In this document: positions 33,159 to 43,900 of the stretch, piece after piece | Numbering within the stretch: position 1 is the first letter of the stretch | How the letters are laid out: each line of letters begins with the position of its first letter | DNA from: Sulfitobacter faviae | GTDB taxonomy: Bacteria; Pseudomonadota; Alphaproteobacteria; Rhodobacterales; Rhodobacteraceae | Length of the DNA stretch: 64,000 bases | Direction of reading: 5' to 3' | Assembly (NCBI RefSeq): GCF_029870955.1 | Contig: NZ_PGFQ01000001.1 | Location: 62,001-126,000, forward strand | Notes under the pieces: model-generated | What the model was told of the DNA's origin: nothing | Database searches by the model: none | What the model saw: only the letters and a program-made list of their open reading frames with translations | Program-made: the position numbers and the translations under genes

Positions 33159-35446
33159 ACTTTCTCCATCTCCGCGGCACGGTCCGCGAGACGCCATGCC
33201 TGATCCCGGCCCGGGCCGTAGGGCAGCGGCCAGTCGGCGTGGCGGTCGCCGATGGCGGCGGCGGCGTGCAGGGTCCAATAGGGATCGGCCAGATGCGGAC
33301 GGGCGAGGCAGACCAAATCGGCGCGGCCCGCCATGAGGATCGAGTTCACGTGGTCGGCCTCGTAGATATTGCCCACGGCCATGGTCTTGATCCCGCCGTC
33401 GTTGCGGATGCGGTCGCTGAAAGGCGTCTGGAACATGCGGCCATAGACCGGCTTGGCCTGTTTCGAGGTCTGGCCCGCCGAGACGTCGATGATGTCGGCC
33501 CCGGCCGCGCTGAACATGCGCGCGATCTCGACCGCTTCTTCGGGCGTGACGCCGTCTTCCTCGACCCAGTCGTTGGCCGAGATACGCACCGCCATCGGCT
33601 TCTCCTCGGGCCAGGCGTCGCGCATGGCGCGGAAGACTTCCAGCGGGTAGCGCATGCGGTTCTCGAGGCTGCCGCCGTATTCATCCTCGCGCCGGTTCGA
33701 CAGGGGCGAGATGAACGACGAGATCAGGTAGCCGTGGGCCGCGTGCAACTCGATCATGTCGAAATTGGCACGGTCGGCCATGCGGGCGGCCTCGACAAAT
33801 TCGTCGCGGATCTGGTCCATGTCGGCGCGCGTCGCTTCCTTCGGCACGGCGTTGTTTTCCGACCACGGGATCGGCGAGGCCGAGATGATCTCCCAGTTCC
33901 CGGCCTTGAGCGGCGCGTCCATCTCCTCCCAGCCGAGTTGGGTCGAGCCCTTGCGCCCCGAGTGGCCGATCTGGCAGCAGATCTTGGCGTCGGTCTCGGC
34001 ATGGACGAAATCCGTGAGCCGCTTCCACGCCGCCTCATGCTCGGGCGCGTAGAGGCCGGGGCAGCCCGGCGTGATGCGGCCCTCGGGGCTCACACAGGTC
34101 ATCTCGGTATAGACCAGTCCCGCGCCGCCCTTGGCGCGTTCGGCGTAATGCACGAAATGCCAGTCGGTCGGACAGCCGTCGACGGCCTTGTACTGCGCCA
34201 TGGGCGAGACGACGATGCGGTTTTCGAGCTTCATGTCGCGCAGGCGGAAGGGCGCGAACATCGGGGCACGGATCGGGCCGTTGGTGTCGGCCCCGGCCTG
34301 TTCGAGGAACCATTTCTCGGCCCCCTCAAGCCATTTCGGATCCCGCTCGCGCAGGTTTTCATGGCTGATCCGCTGGCTGCGCGTCAGCATGGAGTAGTTC
34401 AACTGCACCGGGTCCAGATCGAGATAGCGCTCCACGTCCTCGAACCATTCGACCGAGTTGCGCGCCGCCGATTGCAGGCGCAGCACCTCAAGGCGGCGGG
34501 CCTCCTCGTATTTCTCGAAAGCCGTCGGCAGATCGGCATCGTCTGTGACGTGTTTCGCAAGCGAGATCGCCGATTCCAGCGCCAGTTTCGTGCCCGACCC
34601 GATCGAGAAATGCGCCGTGGCCGAGGCATCGCCCAGCAGAACGACATTCTCGTGGCTCCACTTTTCGCAAAGCACGCGCGGGAACTTGATCCAAGCCGAG
34701 CCGCGGATGTGGCTGGCGTTGGTCATCAGCTTGTGGCCATCAAGGTGGTCCTTGAAGATCTCCTCGCAGATCGCGATGGTCTCTTCCTGCGTCTTCTCGC
34801 CGAAACCGTAGGCGTCGAAGGTCTCCTGGCTGCATTCGACGATGAAAGTCGCGGTGTCCTTGTCGAACTGGTAGGCGTGAACCCAGATCCAGCCCTTGTC
34901 GGTCTTCTCGAAGATGAAGGTGAAGGCATTGTCGAACTTCTGATGCGTGCCGAGCCAGACGAAGGGGCAGCGGCGCACGTCGATGTCGGGCTTGAAAGTG
35001 TCCTCGAACTCCATCCGGGTCTTGGAGTTCAGACCGTCCGAGGCGACCACGAGATCGTAGTCGTCCATGTATTCCGAAGCGGCTTTCACCTCGGTCTCGA
35101 ACTGAAGGTTCACACCCAATTCGCGGGCCCGCTCCTGCAGGATCAGCAAAAGGCGCTTGCGTCCGATGCCGCAGAAGCCATGGCCGGAGCTGAGGATCGT
35201 GTTGCCCTTGTGGTGCAGCGCGATGTCGTCCCAATAGGCGAAGTGGCTGCGGATTTCCTTGGCCGAGACGGGATCGTTGGCTTCGAGATTGTCCAGCGTT
35301 TCGTCCGAGAGCACGACGCCCCAGCCGAAGGTGTCATCGGGGCGGTTGCGCTCAAGCACGGTGACATCGGCCTCGGGCTGGCGCAGCTTGAGAGAGATCG
35401 CGAAGTACAGCCCCGCAGGACCGCCGCCAAGACAGATTGCACGCAT
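33155..35446 (-). CDS. 2-aminobenzoyl-CoA monooxygenase/reductase-type fusion (bifunctional FAD monooxygenase/old yellow enzyme)
   Basis: This 763-residue fusion has two halves. Residues about 1-375 form an FAD aromatic hydroxylase ([60 protein letters not shown]). Residues about 395-755 form an FMN old-yellow-enzyme reductase ([65 protein letters not shown]). This is the architecture of 2-aminobenzoyl-CoA monooxygenase/reductase of Azoarcus evansii and of salicylyl-CoA 5-hydroxylase fusions. With anthranilate-forming and anthranilate-CoA ligase genes in the same operon, the former role is favoured. It is the first gene of the operon; GAGGGGAA precedes its ATG. Confidence 0.9.
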   Translation of the reverse strand: MRAICLGGGPAGLYFAISLKLRQPEADVTVLERNRPDDTFGWGVVLSDETLDNLEANDPVSAKEIRSHFAYWDDIALHHKGNTILSSGHGFCGIGRKRLLLILQERARELGVNLQFETEVKAASEYMDDYDLVVASDGLNSKTRMEFEDTFKPDIDVRRCPFVWLGTHQKFDNAFTFIFEKTDKGWIWVHAYQFDKDTATFIVECSQETFDAYGFGEKTQEETIAICEEIFKDHLDGHKLMTNASHIRGSAWIKFPRVLCEKWSHENVVLLGDASATAHFSIGSGTKLALESAISLAKHVTDDADLPTAFEKYEEARRLEVLRLQSAARNSVEWFEDVERYLDLDPVQLNYSMLTRSQRISHENLRERDPKWLEGAEKWFLEQAGADTNGPIRAPMFAPFRLRDMKLENRIVVSPMAQYKAVDGCPTDWHFVHYAERAKGGAGLVYTEMTCVSPEGRITPGCPGLYAPEHEAAWKRLTDFVHAETDAKICCQIGHSGRKGSTQLGWEEMDAPLKAGNWEIISASPIPWSENNAVPKEATRADMDQIRDEFVEAARMADRANFDMIELHAAHGYLISSFISPLSNRREDEYGGSLENRMRYPLEVFRAMRDAWPEEKPMAVRISANDWVEEDGVTPEEAVEIARMFSAAGADIIDVSAGQTSKQAKPVYGRMFQTPFSDRIRNDGGIKTMAVGNIYEADHVNSILMAGRADLVCLARPHLADPYWTLHAAAAIGDRHADWPLPYGPGRDQAWRLADRAAEMEKV

Positions 35447-35500
35447 CGAAATTCCCCTCTGGTTCGCTTTGGAAGGAGCCTAGGGCGAGTCGCTTTTTCG

Positions 35501-35527
35501 TTCAAGAATAAATATTTTATGCTTGAA
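35501..35527. promoter_or_regulatory. 27-bp AT-rich dyad upstream of the anthranilate operon, candidate MarR operator
   Basis: TTCAAG (35501-35506) and CTTGAA (35522-35527) are perfect outer arms; the inner arms ATAAA and TTTAT also pair, leaving one mismatch per side around an AT centre. It lies 55-81 bases before the operon's first ATG, in the place of a promoter, and is much AT-richer than its surroundings. Confidence 0.55.
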
Positions 35528-35625
35528 GCAAATTGGTGGTTCGTCTGTTTGCGCGCAGCGGACGCGTTGAACCCGCAGGCCATAGGGCCTATGCCGTTGA
35601 GACATTCCACGACGGGGGCAGCGCG

Positions 35626-36503
35626 ATGACGGGTTTGAGCAATGCAGATTGGCTGGCGGTAGAGGTTCACGAGGCGCGTTTGCAGGTCTGGGCCATGCAG
35701 GGCGCATCGGTGCTAGAGAGCGCCATCAGCGATGGCGAGGCTGCCGAACCCGGCGACCTCGCGGCCTTCGACGCCGCGCTCGCTAAGCTCGCCGCGCCGT
35801 GGCAGCTGCCCCGCCTGCCGGTCTTCGTCGCTGGCATGCCCGCAGGCAGGACCGATGCCGCGCCGCGCATGGTGCCCTGCTCCGCCACGGCTGAACGCAC
35901 AATGGCTGTCGCCACCGAAAACTTCGACCTTCAGGTCATCCCACCCCTGCGCCAGCAGACCCCCAGCGGTCTGCTGCAAGGGGCCGAGACGCGCATCGCG
36001 GGGTTTCTGAGCCTCAACAAAGACTGGGACGGGGTGATCTGCCTGCCCGGAGCCACGTCGGTCTGGGCGCAGATCAGCGCGGGCGAGGTGGTGAGTTTTC
36101 AGACCTTCCTGACCGGGGAATTGCTGGCCCTCTTGGGCGATGGCCCCCCGCCGAGGGCACGGCGCTGGACGACACGGCCTTTGACGATGCACTCAGCGAT
36201 GGGCTGTCGCGGCCTGAGCGTATGGCGGGGCGGCTGGCCTCCATCCGGGCCGAACTGGCCTTGCAAGACATCCCGCCACCCACCGCAGAGGCGCGGCTGG
36301 CGGGTACTTTGATCGGGGCGGAACTGGCGGCGGCGCGGGCCTATTGGCTGGGGCAAACGCTGGCGGTGATCGGCACGGGCGGGGCTGTGCCGCTCTATCT
36401 GCGGGCGCTCTCCCAACAGGGCGCACCGGCGACCGAGGCCGATGGCAGCCGCATGGCGCTGGCGGGGATTTGCGCGGTACGGCGGGCGGTTAACGGGGGC
36501 TAA
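35626..36503 (+). CDS. dgoK: 2-dehydro-3-deoxygalactonokinase-like protein (frame broken)
   Basis: DgoK phosphorylates 2-keto-3-deoxygalactonate in galactonate catabolism. The restored protein has about 292 residues: LAVEVHEARLQVWAMQG, VFVAGMPAGRTDAAPRMVPC, GAETRIAGFLSLNKDWDGVI, CLPGATSVWAQISAGEVVSF and, after the break, LIGAELAAARAYWLGQTLAV. The frame breaks at the CCCCCC run 36144-36149; one added C joins the pieces in a length divisible by three. No dgoA or dgoD homologue is adjacent, so its pathway partners lie elsewhere or its substrate differs. It is divergent from the anthranilate operon. Confidence 0.75.
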
Positions 36504-36528
36504 CCCCTGCCCGCCCGCATCTTTCCGA

Positions 36529-37065
36529 TCAGTCTTTCTTTTGCCCGTCGGTCTTTTTCTGCATGTCCAGATTGACGAGATCTTCGAGCATATCGAGCAG
36601 GTCTTCCATCCGCTGCTTGCCGAAACGCGCCTCGAAATCTGAGAACAGCGCCGCCGCATCGCCCGCGTGATCTTGGATCACCTGACGGCCCTGATCGGTG
36701 ATGGTGACGATGGATTTGCGCCCGTCATCGGGATCGCTGGCGCGGCTGAGCAGCCCCTCCTCCTCCATCGCGCGCAGCATGCGGGTCAGGCTCGGCAGCA
36801 GCAGACAGGCCTGCTGCGCCAGTGCGGTCTGCTCCATCGGGCCGGATTCCTCGACCACGCGCAGCACGCGGAACTTCTGTTCCGATATGCCGCTTTCGTT
36901 CAAGATCTCGCGGATCGGCCCCATCACCCTTTCCCGCGCGCGCAAGAGCGCAATCGGAAGGGAGCGGGCAGTGCGGCGCAGGGGGGCATTGGGGCCATTC
37001 TTGACGGTTTCCTGATCGCTACTTACCAAGTCAAAGACCGCCCAAAAGGGCGTGACGATCACCAT
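36529..37065 (-). CDS. HpaR-type MarR-family regulator
   Basis: This MarR-family regulator resembles HpaR of homoprotocatechuate degradation: RSLPIALLRARERVMGPIRE, GISEQKFRVLRVVEESGPME, LLLPSLTRMLRAMEEEGLLS, then DPDDGRKSIVTITDQGRQVI. It ends in a lysine-rich tail. The start is uncertain: the ATG at 37065 gives 178 residues, a TTG at 37029 gives a length closer to the family, and longer readings are possible. It is divergent from the aromatic amino-acid decarboxylase gene, its probable target. Confidence 0.78.
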   Translation of the reverse strand: MVIVTPFWAVFDLVSSDQETVKNGPNAPLRRTARSLPIALLRARERVMGPIREILNESGISEQKFRVLRVVEESGPMEQTALAQQACLLLPSLTRMLRAMEEEGLLSRASDPDDGRKSIVTITDQGRQVIQDHAGDAAALFSDFEARFGKQRMEDLLDMLEDLVNLDMQKKTDGQKKD

Positions 37066-37184
37066 AGCCGCTGTGACAACATTCTTGAAGAGGTCAAGCC
37101 CAGCGGAACAACAGTGAGACAATACAACAACATGGGGCAGGAAATGCGGATGACAACCAGAATTCCACAGCAAGGGAGCGGCGC

Positions 37185-38584
37185 ATGAACTGGGAGGATT
37201 TCCGAGCTTGGGGCCGCCGCGCCGCCGATTGGGCCGCCGATTACCATGCGGGTCTGCGCAACCGTCCGGTACGCGCGCAGGTGGCCCCCGGCGCGGTGCT
37301 TTCCGCCCTGCCCGATGCCCCGCCCGAAGGGGCCGAGGCGATGCAGGCGATCTTCGACGATTTCGAACAGACCCTCATGCCCGGCATGACCCATTGGCAG
37401 CACCCCCGCTTCTTTGCCTATTTCCCCGCCAATGCCGCGCCGGTCTCGGTGCTGGCGGAATATTTCGTCTCGGCCATCGCGGCGCAATGCATGCTGTGGC
37501 AGACCTCTCCGGCAGCGACGGAGTTGGAGACCCGCGTTTGCGATTGGATGCGTCAAGCGATCGGCCTGCCGGATGGCTTTACCGGGGTGATCCAAGACAG
37601 CGCCAGTTCCGCCACGCTCTGCGCCGTGCTGACCATGCGCGAACGCGCGCTTGATTGGCAGGGCAACCGCGCGGGGCTGTCGGGCCAGCCGCGCCTTCGG
37701 GTCTATTGCTCGGCAGAGGTGCATACCTCGGTCGACCGGGCCATCTGGATCGCGGGGCTGGGCGAAGAGAACCTTGTCCGCATTCCGACCCAAGGGGCGA
37801 GCCGCGCGATGGATGCCGAAGCGCTCCGCGCCGCCATCGCCGCCGACCGTGCGGCGGGGCATCTGCCGGCGGGCATCATCGCCTGCACCGGGGGCACCAG
37901 CGCGGGGCCAGCGATGACATTGCCGCGGTGATGGATGTGGCCGAGGCCGAAGGGCTCTACACCCATGTCGACGCCGCTTGGGCCGGGTCGGCGATGATCT
38001 GTCAGGAATTCCGCAGCCTTTGGGCCGGGGTCGAACGGGCCGACTCGGTGGTGATGAACCCGCATAAATGGCTGGGGGCGCAGTTTGACTGCACCACGCA
38101 TTTCCTGCGCAATCCCGACGATCTGGTGCGCACCTTGGCAATTCAGCCGGAGTATCTGAAGACCCATGGCGCGGATGGCGTGGTGAACTATTCCGAATGG
38201 TCCGTGCCGCTGGGCCGCCGCTTCCGCGCGCTCAAACTATGGTTCCTGATCCGCGCCCATGGGCTGGAGGGGCTGCGCGAGATGATCCGCAACCATGTGA
38301 CATGGGCGCAGGATTTGGCCGCGCGGCTGGAGGCGACGGAGGGGTTCGAGATCGTGACCCAACCGATGCTCTCGCTCTTTACCTTCCGCCATCTCGGTGC
38401 CGAAGACCTCGATGCCCATAACCAAGACCTGCTGAACCGGATCAACGACGATGGGCGCATTTACCTGACCCAGACCCGGATCGATGGAGCATTCGTGATC
38501 CGCTTCCAAGCAGGTGCCTTCACCGCCACGGCCCAAGATGTGGCCATGGCCTATGACGTGATCACCGAATTGGCCGGGACTTAG
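37185..38584 (+). CDS. PLP-dependent aromatic-L-amino-acid decarboxylase family protein (frame broken)
   Basis: This group II amino-acid decarboxylase, about 466 residues when joined, has the features of DOPA/tryptophan decarboxylases: MTHWQHPRFFAYFPANAAPV, GVIQDSASSATLCAVLTMRE, YTHVDAAWAGSAMICQEF and NPHKWLGAQFDCT with the PLP lysine. The frame breaks at the GGGG run 37904-37907; one added G gives GGTSAGASDDIAAV and a length divisible by three. The substrate is likely tryptophan, phenylalanine, tyrosine or DOPA. It starts about 120 bases from a divergent HpaR-type regulator. Confidence 0.85.
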
Positions 38585-39455
38585 GGCGCGATCAGGGTGA
38601 CGCCCGGCATGGCGCGGATGACCTCGACATCCGCGTCATAGATCGCCGTCATCCGCTCGACCAATTCCTCGGTCCAGCCGGGCATGTCGAGCTCTTCTTC
38701 GATCTCTTCCTCCAGCGCGTATTTGTCGAGGAACGCGGTGATCACGCGGCGCTTCTGCGCCTCGGACATATCGGGATGGGTGTCGAGATAGCCGCGAAAG
38801 CGCTTCATCCCCTCCTCCGACATGATCGTCTGCAAAAGATCGAAACCGCCCCTAATCTTGGTCTCGGGCGCCAGCCCCGCCATCTCGCGAATGATCTGCG
38901 CCCAGATCAGCGGCGCGTCTTCATTGCACCACAGGGTGATGGGAATCCCCGGCGCCGCCTCGCGCAGCTGGCCGACCGTCTCGGACCAGCGCAGGTCCTC
39001 CGGCCCCCGCTCCCCCAGAACGCCGCCGAGGTTTTATCCGCCGCTTTCTCGTAAAGCACCGGCACGAGGGAGGCGGGATTGCGGATCGCCATAAAGATGC
39101 GAATCTCATCTTCGGGGAAAAGCTGCGCCATGCGCAGCATGCGCACGGCGGCGGCGGGATAAAGCACGCCTTCTTGCAGGGCCGTGGCAGGCGAGCGGAA
39201 GAAATTCGCATCCGATAGGATCACCCGGCTGACTGTCCCATCATCGAGGATCGCGTCCAGCAAAACGTCCCGCGCCACCTCCGACGGCTCCGCCTTATGC
39301 ATCGCGTTGAGCGTGTCGCGAAACAGGTTGCGATAGGTGCTGGGCCCGGGCACTTTGACGCCCGTCTTGGCGAGATCGTCCTGATTGCGCAGCAGGCATT
39401 TCAGCAGCCGCTCGTCTTCCGTGAAATGGACACCTGTGTGCAAAACGAGCTGCAT
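38581..39455 (-). CDS. Hypothetical protein resembling a degenerate sulfotransferase (frame broken)
   Basis: I do not recognise a defined family with certainty. The restored protein has about 291 residues, begins MQLVLHTGVHFTEDERLLKC and later has VSRVILSDANFF and IRIFMAIRNPASLVPVLYEK. The layout resembles roseobacter sulfotransferase-like proteins that begin LHIGAHKTGTT, but the PAPS-binding loop is replaced by HFTEDER, so catalysis of that kind is doubtful. The frame breaks near 39032-39040; one added base (possibly in the TTTT run 39032-39035) gives NLGGVLGERGPEDLRWSETV and on to MPGVTLIAP. It overlaps the decarboxylase stop tail to tail. Confidence 0.55.
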
Positions 39456-39581
39456 GATACTCTGCTTACCCTTGAAAATCTCGGCGTTGAATAGCCCGTC
39501 CCGGCGCGCGTGTAAAATCCGAAAGAATCTCGCATTTCCCCTCTTGCACCCCCGGCTCCTTTCTCTAAATGAGCCCTCAGT

Positions 39582-39657
39582 GCCCCTATAGCTCAGCTGG
39601 TAGAGCAACTGATTTGTAATCAGTAGGTCCGCGGTTCGAGTCCGTGTGGGGGCACCA
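39582..39657 (+). tRNA. tRNA-Thr (UGU)
   Basis: A 76-base cloverleaf: acceptor GCCCCTA pairs with TGGGGGC (one G-U), the D-loop contains AGCTCAGCTGGTAGAGC, the anticodon loop TTTGTAA has TGT at 39615-39617, and the T-arm is GGTTCGAGTCC. The CCA end is encoded. All invariant positions look normal. Confidence 0.97.
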
Positions 39658-39740
39658 CTTCTCTCTTTAAATCATGCGCTGATCCGCTGCTGTTGGACGC
39701 TGGTTTACGCCTGCCTACAAGCGCGACCAAGCCGCCCGAA

Positions 39741-39778
39741 GGCCCCGCGCCCCTGCCGCATTCGGCAGACGCGGGGCC
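39741..39778. terminator. Strong GC hairpin between tRNA-Thr and purU
   Basis: Outer arms GGCCCCGCG (39741-39749) and CGCGGGGCC (39770-39778) and inner arms CTGCC/GGCAG form a long stem just after the purU stop on the minus strand. No U-tract follows on either side. It probably separates the convergent transcripts. Confidence 0.55.
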
Positions 39779-39785
39779 GTGGCCC

Positions 39786-40669
39786 CTAGCCCATCCGCTT
39801 GGAGCTATAGCTGCCGGGCGATGCCGGAAAGACCACGGTTTTATTGCCGTTCAGAAACACCCGGTGGTGAGCATGGGCGTGAATCGCGCGCGCCAAGACG
39901 CTCGCTTCCACATCGCGACCGAGCGAGACATAATCCGAGGCGCTTTGCGCATGGGTGATGCGCACGATGTCCTGCTCGATGATCGGCCCCTCGTCCAGAT
40001 CGGCGGTGACGTAATGCGAGGTGGCACCGATCAATTTCACGCCCCTTTCATAGGCCTGCTTGTAAGGGTTCGCCCCTTGAAGGACGGCAGGAAGGAATGG
40101 TGAATATTGATGATCCGCCCCGACATCTTTTGGCACATGGCGTCCGACAGAATTTGCATGTAGCGCGCCAGCACGATCAGCTCGGCGCCGGTTTCCTCAA
40201 CCACTTCCATGATCCGCGCTTCGGCCTGCGGTTTGTTCTCCTTCGTCACCTTGATGCAGTGAAATGGAATATCGTGGTTCGCCACGACCTTTTGGTAATC
40301 CATATGGTTCGAGATCACGGCGACGATCTCAATCGGGAGCGCGCCGATGCGCACCCGGTAGAGAAGATCGTTCAGGCAGTGGCCAAAGCGCGAGACCATG
40401 ACCACGACCTTCATCGTGGTGTCTTGGTCGTGGAATTCATAGGTCATGCCAAAGGGTTCCGCGACCGCTGTGAACCCCTCGCGCAGGGTCTCGAGCGTGG
40501 CACCGGTTTCGGCCTCGGCGCTGATACGCATGAAGAACTGGCCGTTTTCGGTGTCGTCGAACTGCGCGCTGTCGGTGATGTTGCAGCCGGTTTCAGCGAT
40601 GTAATTGGCGATGGCGGCAACGATTCCGCGTTGCGAGGGGCAGGTCACGGTCAGGCAGAACTTGGTCAT
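39786..40669 (-). CDS. purU: Formyltetrahydrofolate deformylase (frame broken)
   Basis: PurU hydrolyses 10-formyl-THF to THF and formate, balancing one-carbon pools. The restored protein has about 294 residues: an N-terminal ACT domain ([20 protein letters not shown]) and a C-terminal formyltransferase domain with [33 protein letters not shown] and [18 protein letters not shown], the catalytic segment. The frame breaks at the CCCC run 40073-40076; one added base gives [20 protein letters not shown] and a length divisible by three. Confidence 0.92.
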
Positions 40670-40847
40670 GGGCGGTCCTTAGGGGGGTTGGTCGGGGCGG
40701 CAGGGCTTGCGTCGCTTACTCTACCGTTTGCAGGCTCCGCGGCGGAAGGCAAGCGATAGCGCACGTATGACGGGGGTCGCCCATGCCTAGATCAACAGCC
40801 CTGCCTAGGTGCCGTTTTCCTATGCGCATCAATGTTGATCATCCGCC

Positions 40848-40882
40848 AAAAAACGGACGGCGGCGCATCAAAATGCACCGCC
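40848..40882 (-). terminator. Rho-independent terminator of the large surface-protein gene
   Basis: On the minus strand GGCGGTGCAT (40882-40873) pairs with ATGCGCCGCC (40868-40859) around a four-base loop (one G-U pair), followed after GTCCG by six T (40853-40848). It lies about 20 bases after the stop of the surface-protein gene. Confidence 0.75.
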
Positions 40883-40903
40883 ACCCCGGCAAGAACAATC
40901 GAC

Positions 40904-43900
40904 CTATTGAATGCCGACCCTGAATTGCACCGCCCCGGTCTCTCCCGGCAACATCTGGCCCGTGCAATTCCACTCGATCGTTCCGGCATAACTGGCCACA
41001 TTGCTTGCCGGCACCACCAGATCACAGCTGAGGTTGGGCGAGACCTGTTGCGGATCGACGATAGGCTCCGACAGCTGCGTATAAGGCGGGGTTCTATCGT
41101 AGATCTTGACGTTCGATGCCTGCGTGGTCGCGTTGTTTTGCAGATAGATGCGGTACAGAAGGATATCGTTCACACTGCCGAGGTTGGTGGTGCCCTCCCC
41201 AGTGCCTTGGGTCTCATTCTCGACTGTTTTGCGCAGTTCAATCTGGGTGGAACGCCCCCCGACCGAAACCTCATCGGTATTGCTGGCCGAACTGGTCACC
41301 GTGGTCCGGGCGAATGCCGTGGTCGCCAGCACTTGGTAGACGTAAGTACTCCCCTGCCCAGCGCCCGAACCGGCTGACACCCGTGAGACGATACAGATGG
41401 TCTGCCCCGTGGTGACGGCGATGGGGCCGGTGATCGGCCCATCGACGCTATCGTCACAGCCGATATCTTGGAACAGCGCCGCGCTGAACGCGCCGGTGGG
41501 GGTCGAAGTGGCACCGGCGTAGGAGAAGGTCACCTGCCCGTCTGAGGTGGCGGTATAGATATGCGGCAGGGTCGCAACCTGCCCCTGCGCGACGGTCGTG
41601 GTCCGGTCGTTGGTCAGACTGGGCAGTTGCAGCAGACCGATGTCCAGCCCCATGCGATTGCCGAAAGCCTCAGGTGTGAAGGTGAATTCGCCGTCATGCG
41701 GGTTGGTGTCGACCAAATCGGGCAGTCCGGTCGTCGCTTCCGAGATCGCCCGGTAATCATTCGCCGGGATCGCGCGGATCGTGATCGGGCCGCTGTAGCT
41801 GCCAGAGAGCCCATAGCTCCAAGTGCCATCCGTCGCGAGACCGGGGGTGGCCAGTACCGCACCACCACTGTCGAGGATCTCCAACACCGCCGAAGATGCC
41901 CCCCTTCGCTGCCATTGCGCAGGGCGTCATGGGCGGTGCCGCCGTCTGCCCCGTTGTCGATAAAGACACGGCCCGTTAAAATCCGCTCTCCGGTGACGAG
42001 GGTCACGGAATAGGAGGCTTCGTCATCGTCGGGCAGTTGGTCGAACAGGTCATCGGTCAACGGCCCCGTGCTGGGATCGCTGTCGGGATCGGGCAGAGAG
42101 CTATAGATGATCTCGGCCTGATTGGTGAAATCACCGCTGCCCAGTACCGTGGTGGTGATCGTCAAGGTCTCGCTCTCTCCGCTCAGCAATTCATCCACGA
42201 ACCACAAGCCCGTGTCGGGGTCATAGGTATCCCCCGTCGCGGGCGCATCGTCCGAGACATAGGCGAAACCGCTAGGGATCTGGTCGATCACCTTGACCCC
42301 CGAGGGCGAGCCGCCGCTGACATTGGTGATGGTGATGATCCAATCGATGGTATCCCCCTCCGATACATTGGTGATCGGTGTCGTCGTCCCTGTAGCGGCG
42401 GCGATTTTGCTGAGTTCGAGGTCACTGCCTGCCGGATCGAAGCCAAAGTCTTGGTCACTGGTCACGCTATTGCCAGAGACAGGAACGCCAAGCAGCGGGT
42501 TGGAGGTGCCGATGGTCAGGCCCGAAGGCAGATCGGGGTCCGCCTCGTCCAATGCGACACGGTAGGTCGTGTTCACCATCAACTCCCCCACCGCATAGGT
42601 GCCATCGGCCAAGGTATCCGTGGTCACCAGAAAGATGTCATCGGCGGTATTGGCCGGGGTGCCATTGTCGGCATAGACCGAAATGCCCACGCCCGCGCCG
42701 AAATTGCTCTCCCCATTGTCTTTCACGTCCGAAGCATCCGCGTCTTCATAGATATTGCCCGAGATGCCCCCAATGGGATCGGTGCAGGCCCCCGGCAGGA
42801 GATGCCATCGCTGCGCCCGCCCTCATCGACGGGAATGCCGGATACCAGTTGCGGCACACCTGTCGCCGTTGAAATGACGAAGAGGTTGTTGGTGGTGTTG
42901 GAATAGCCATAGAGCCTGCCGTCACGGTCGAACCACAGCGCGTCGAACATGCCCGCATAGACGGCAGGACCGATCGCTTGGGGTGTCACGCTCCCCGGGG
43001 TGCCGTTGTTGACCGCTGCGCGGAACAGGAAGCCCGAGTTTCTGTCGATCCCATACATGATGCCATCCACGGGGTTGAAGGCGAGATCTTCGGGATTGAC
43101 GCCGATGGAGAGGCTGATCTCGCCCAAGGCGATCGGCGTGGCGGGATTGCTCAGATCGACGATCTGCCATGTATTCAGATTCACTTCGTAAATCAGCCGC
43201 CCATTCGGCAGAATATCCCCCGCGTTCAACGCATCCCCCGCGCCGGAGATACTGCCGAAATCCGTGATGTCGCCCGCCCCGTCGATCCGGTAGAGCCGCC
43301 GACTGTTCTCATCTACGCCGTAGATATAGCCGTCCAGCGCGTTGTAGCCCCAAGCGCCGTCGCGGTTCTGTCCGGTGCTGCCCGAGGTCTCAACCGTTGT
43401 GGCATAGCTCCCCCGCCGTCGCGGAAGGTCATACGCCTCAGCGCTGAGGGGCTGTCGACGATGGCATAGAGCGAGGCATCGCAGACCAGCGGCGGCGGAT
43501 CGCTTGAGATGGTGAGCGTATAATCCTCCACCTCCCCTCAAAGGCTGTGACAAGGCCAGTGCTGTCGGTCGACCAGCGAAAGCGGGCATAGGTGGGCAGT
43601 GTCGTGGCCCCCGCGGGGACCGCCACTTCGAAAAGGATCGTGCCATTGCTGAGACCATCCTTATCCTGCGGGCCGCCGTCTTGCAGGTTCACCGCCACCT
43701 GCTCCCCGGCTTGGTTAAAGGTGCCATCGCCATCGAAGTCGATAAAGGCCTGCAGATAGGACGACCCCGGCGCGGCAATCAGATCACTGACTGTCACCGT
43801 GATCTCGGCCAGACCACCACGGTAGAATTGCGGCAGGATCACCCCGTCTTCATCATCCGACCCGTCTGCATCATCCCCCGTGGCCCCGATGGAGTTCTGC

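Noticed and set aside
33239..35629. A 796-codon open frame on the plus strand opposite the monooxygenase/reductase gene
   Set aside because: It mirrors a well-recognised gene in high-GC DNA, is Arg/His/Gly-rich and matches no family; it is a shadow of the third-codon-position bias.
40670..40800. Possible riboswitch upstream of purU
   Set aside because: A GCTTGC/GCAAGC pairing is present, but I could not match any known folate, ZTP or SAM riboswitch core.
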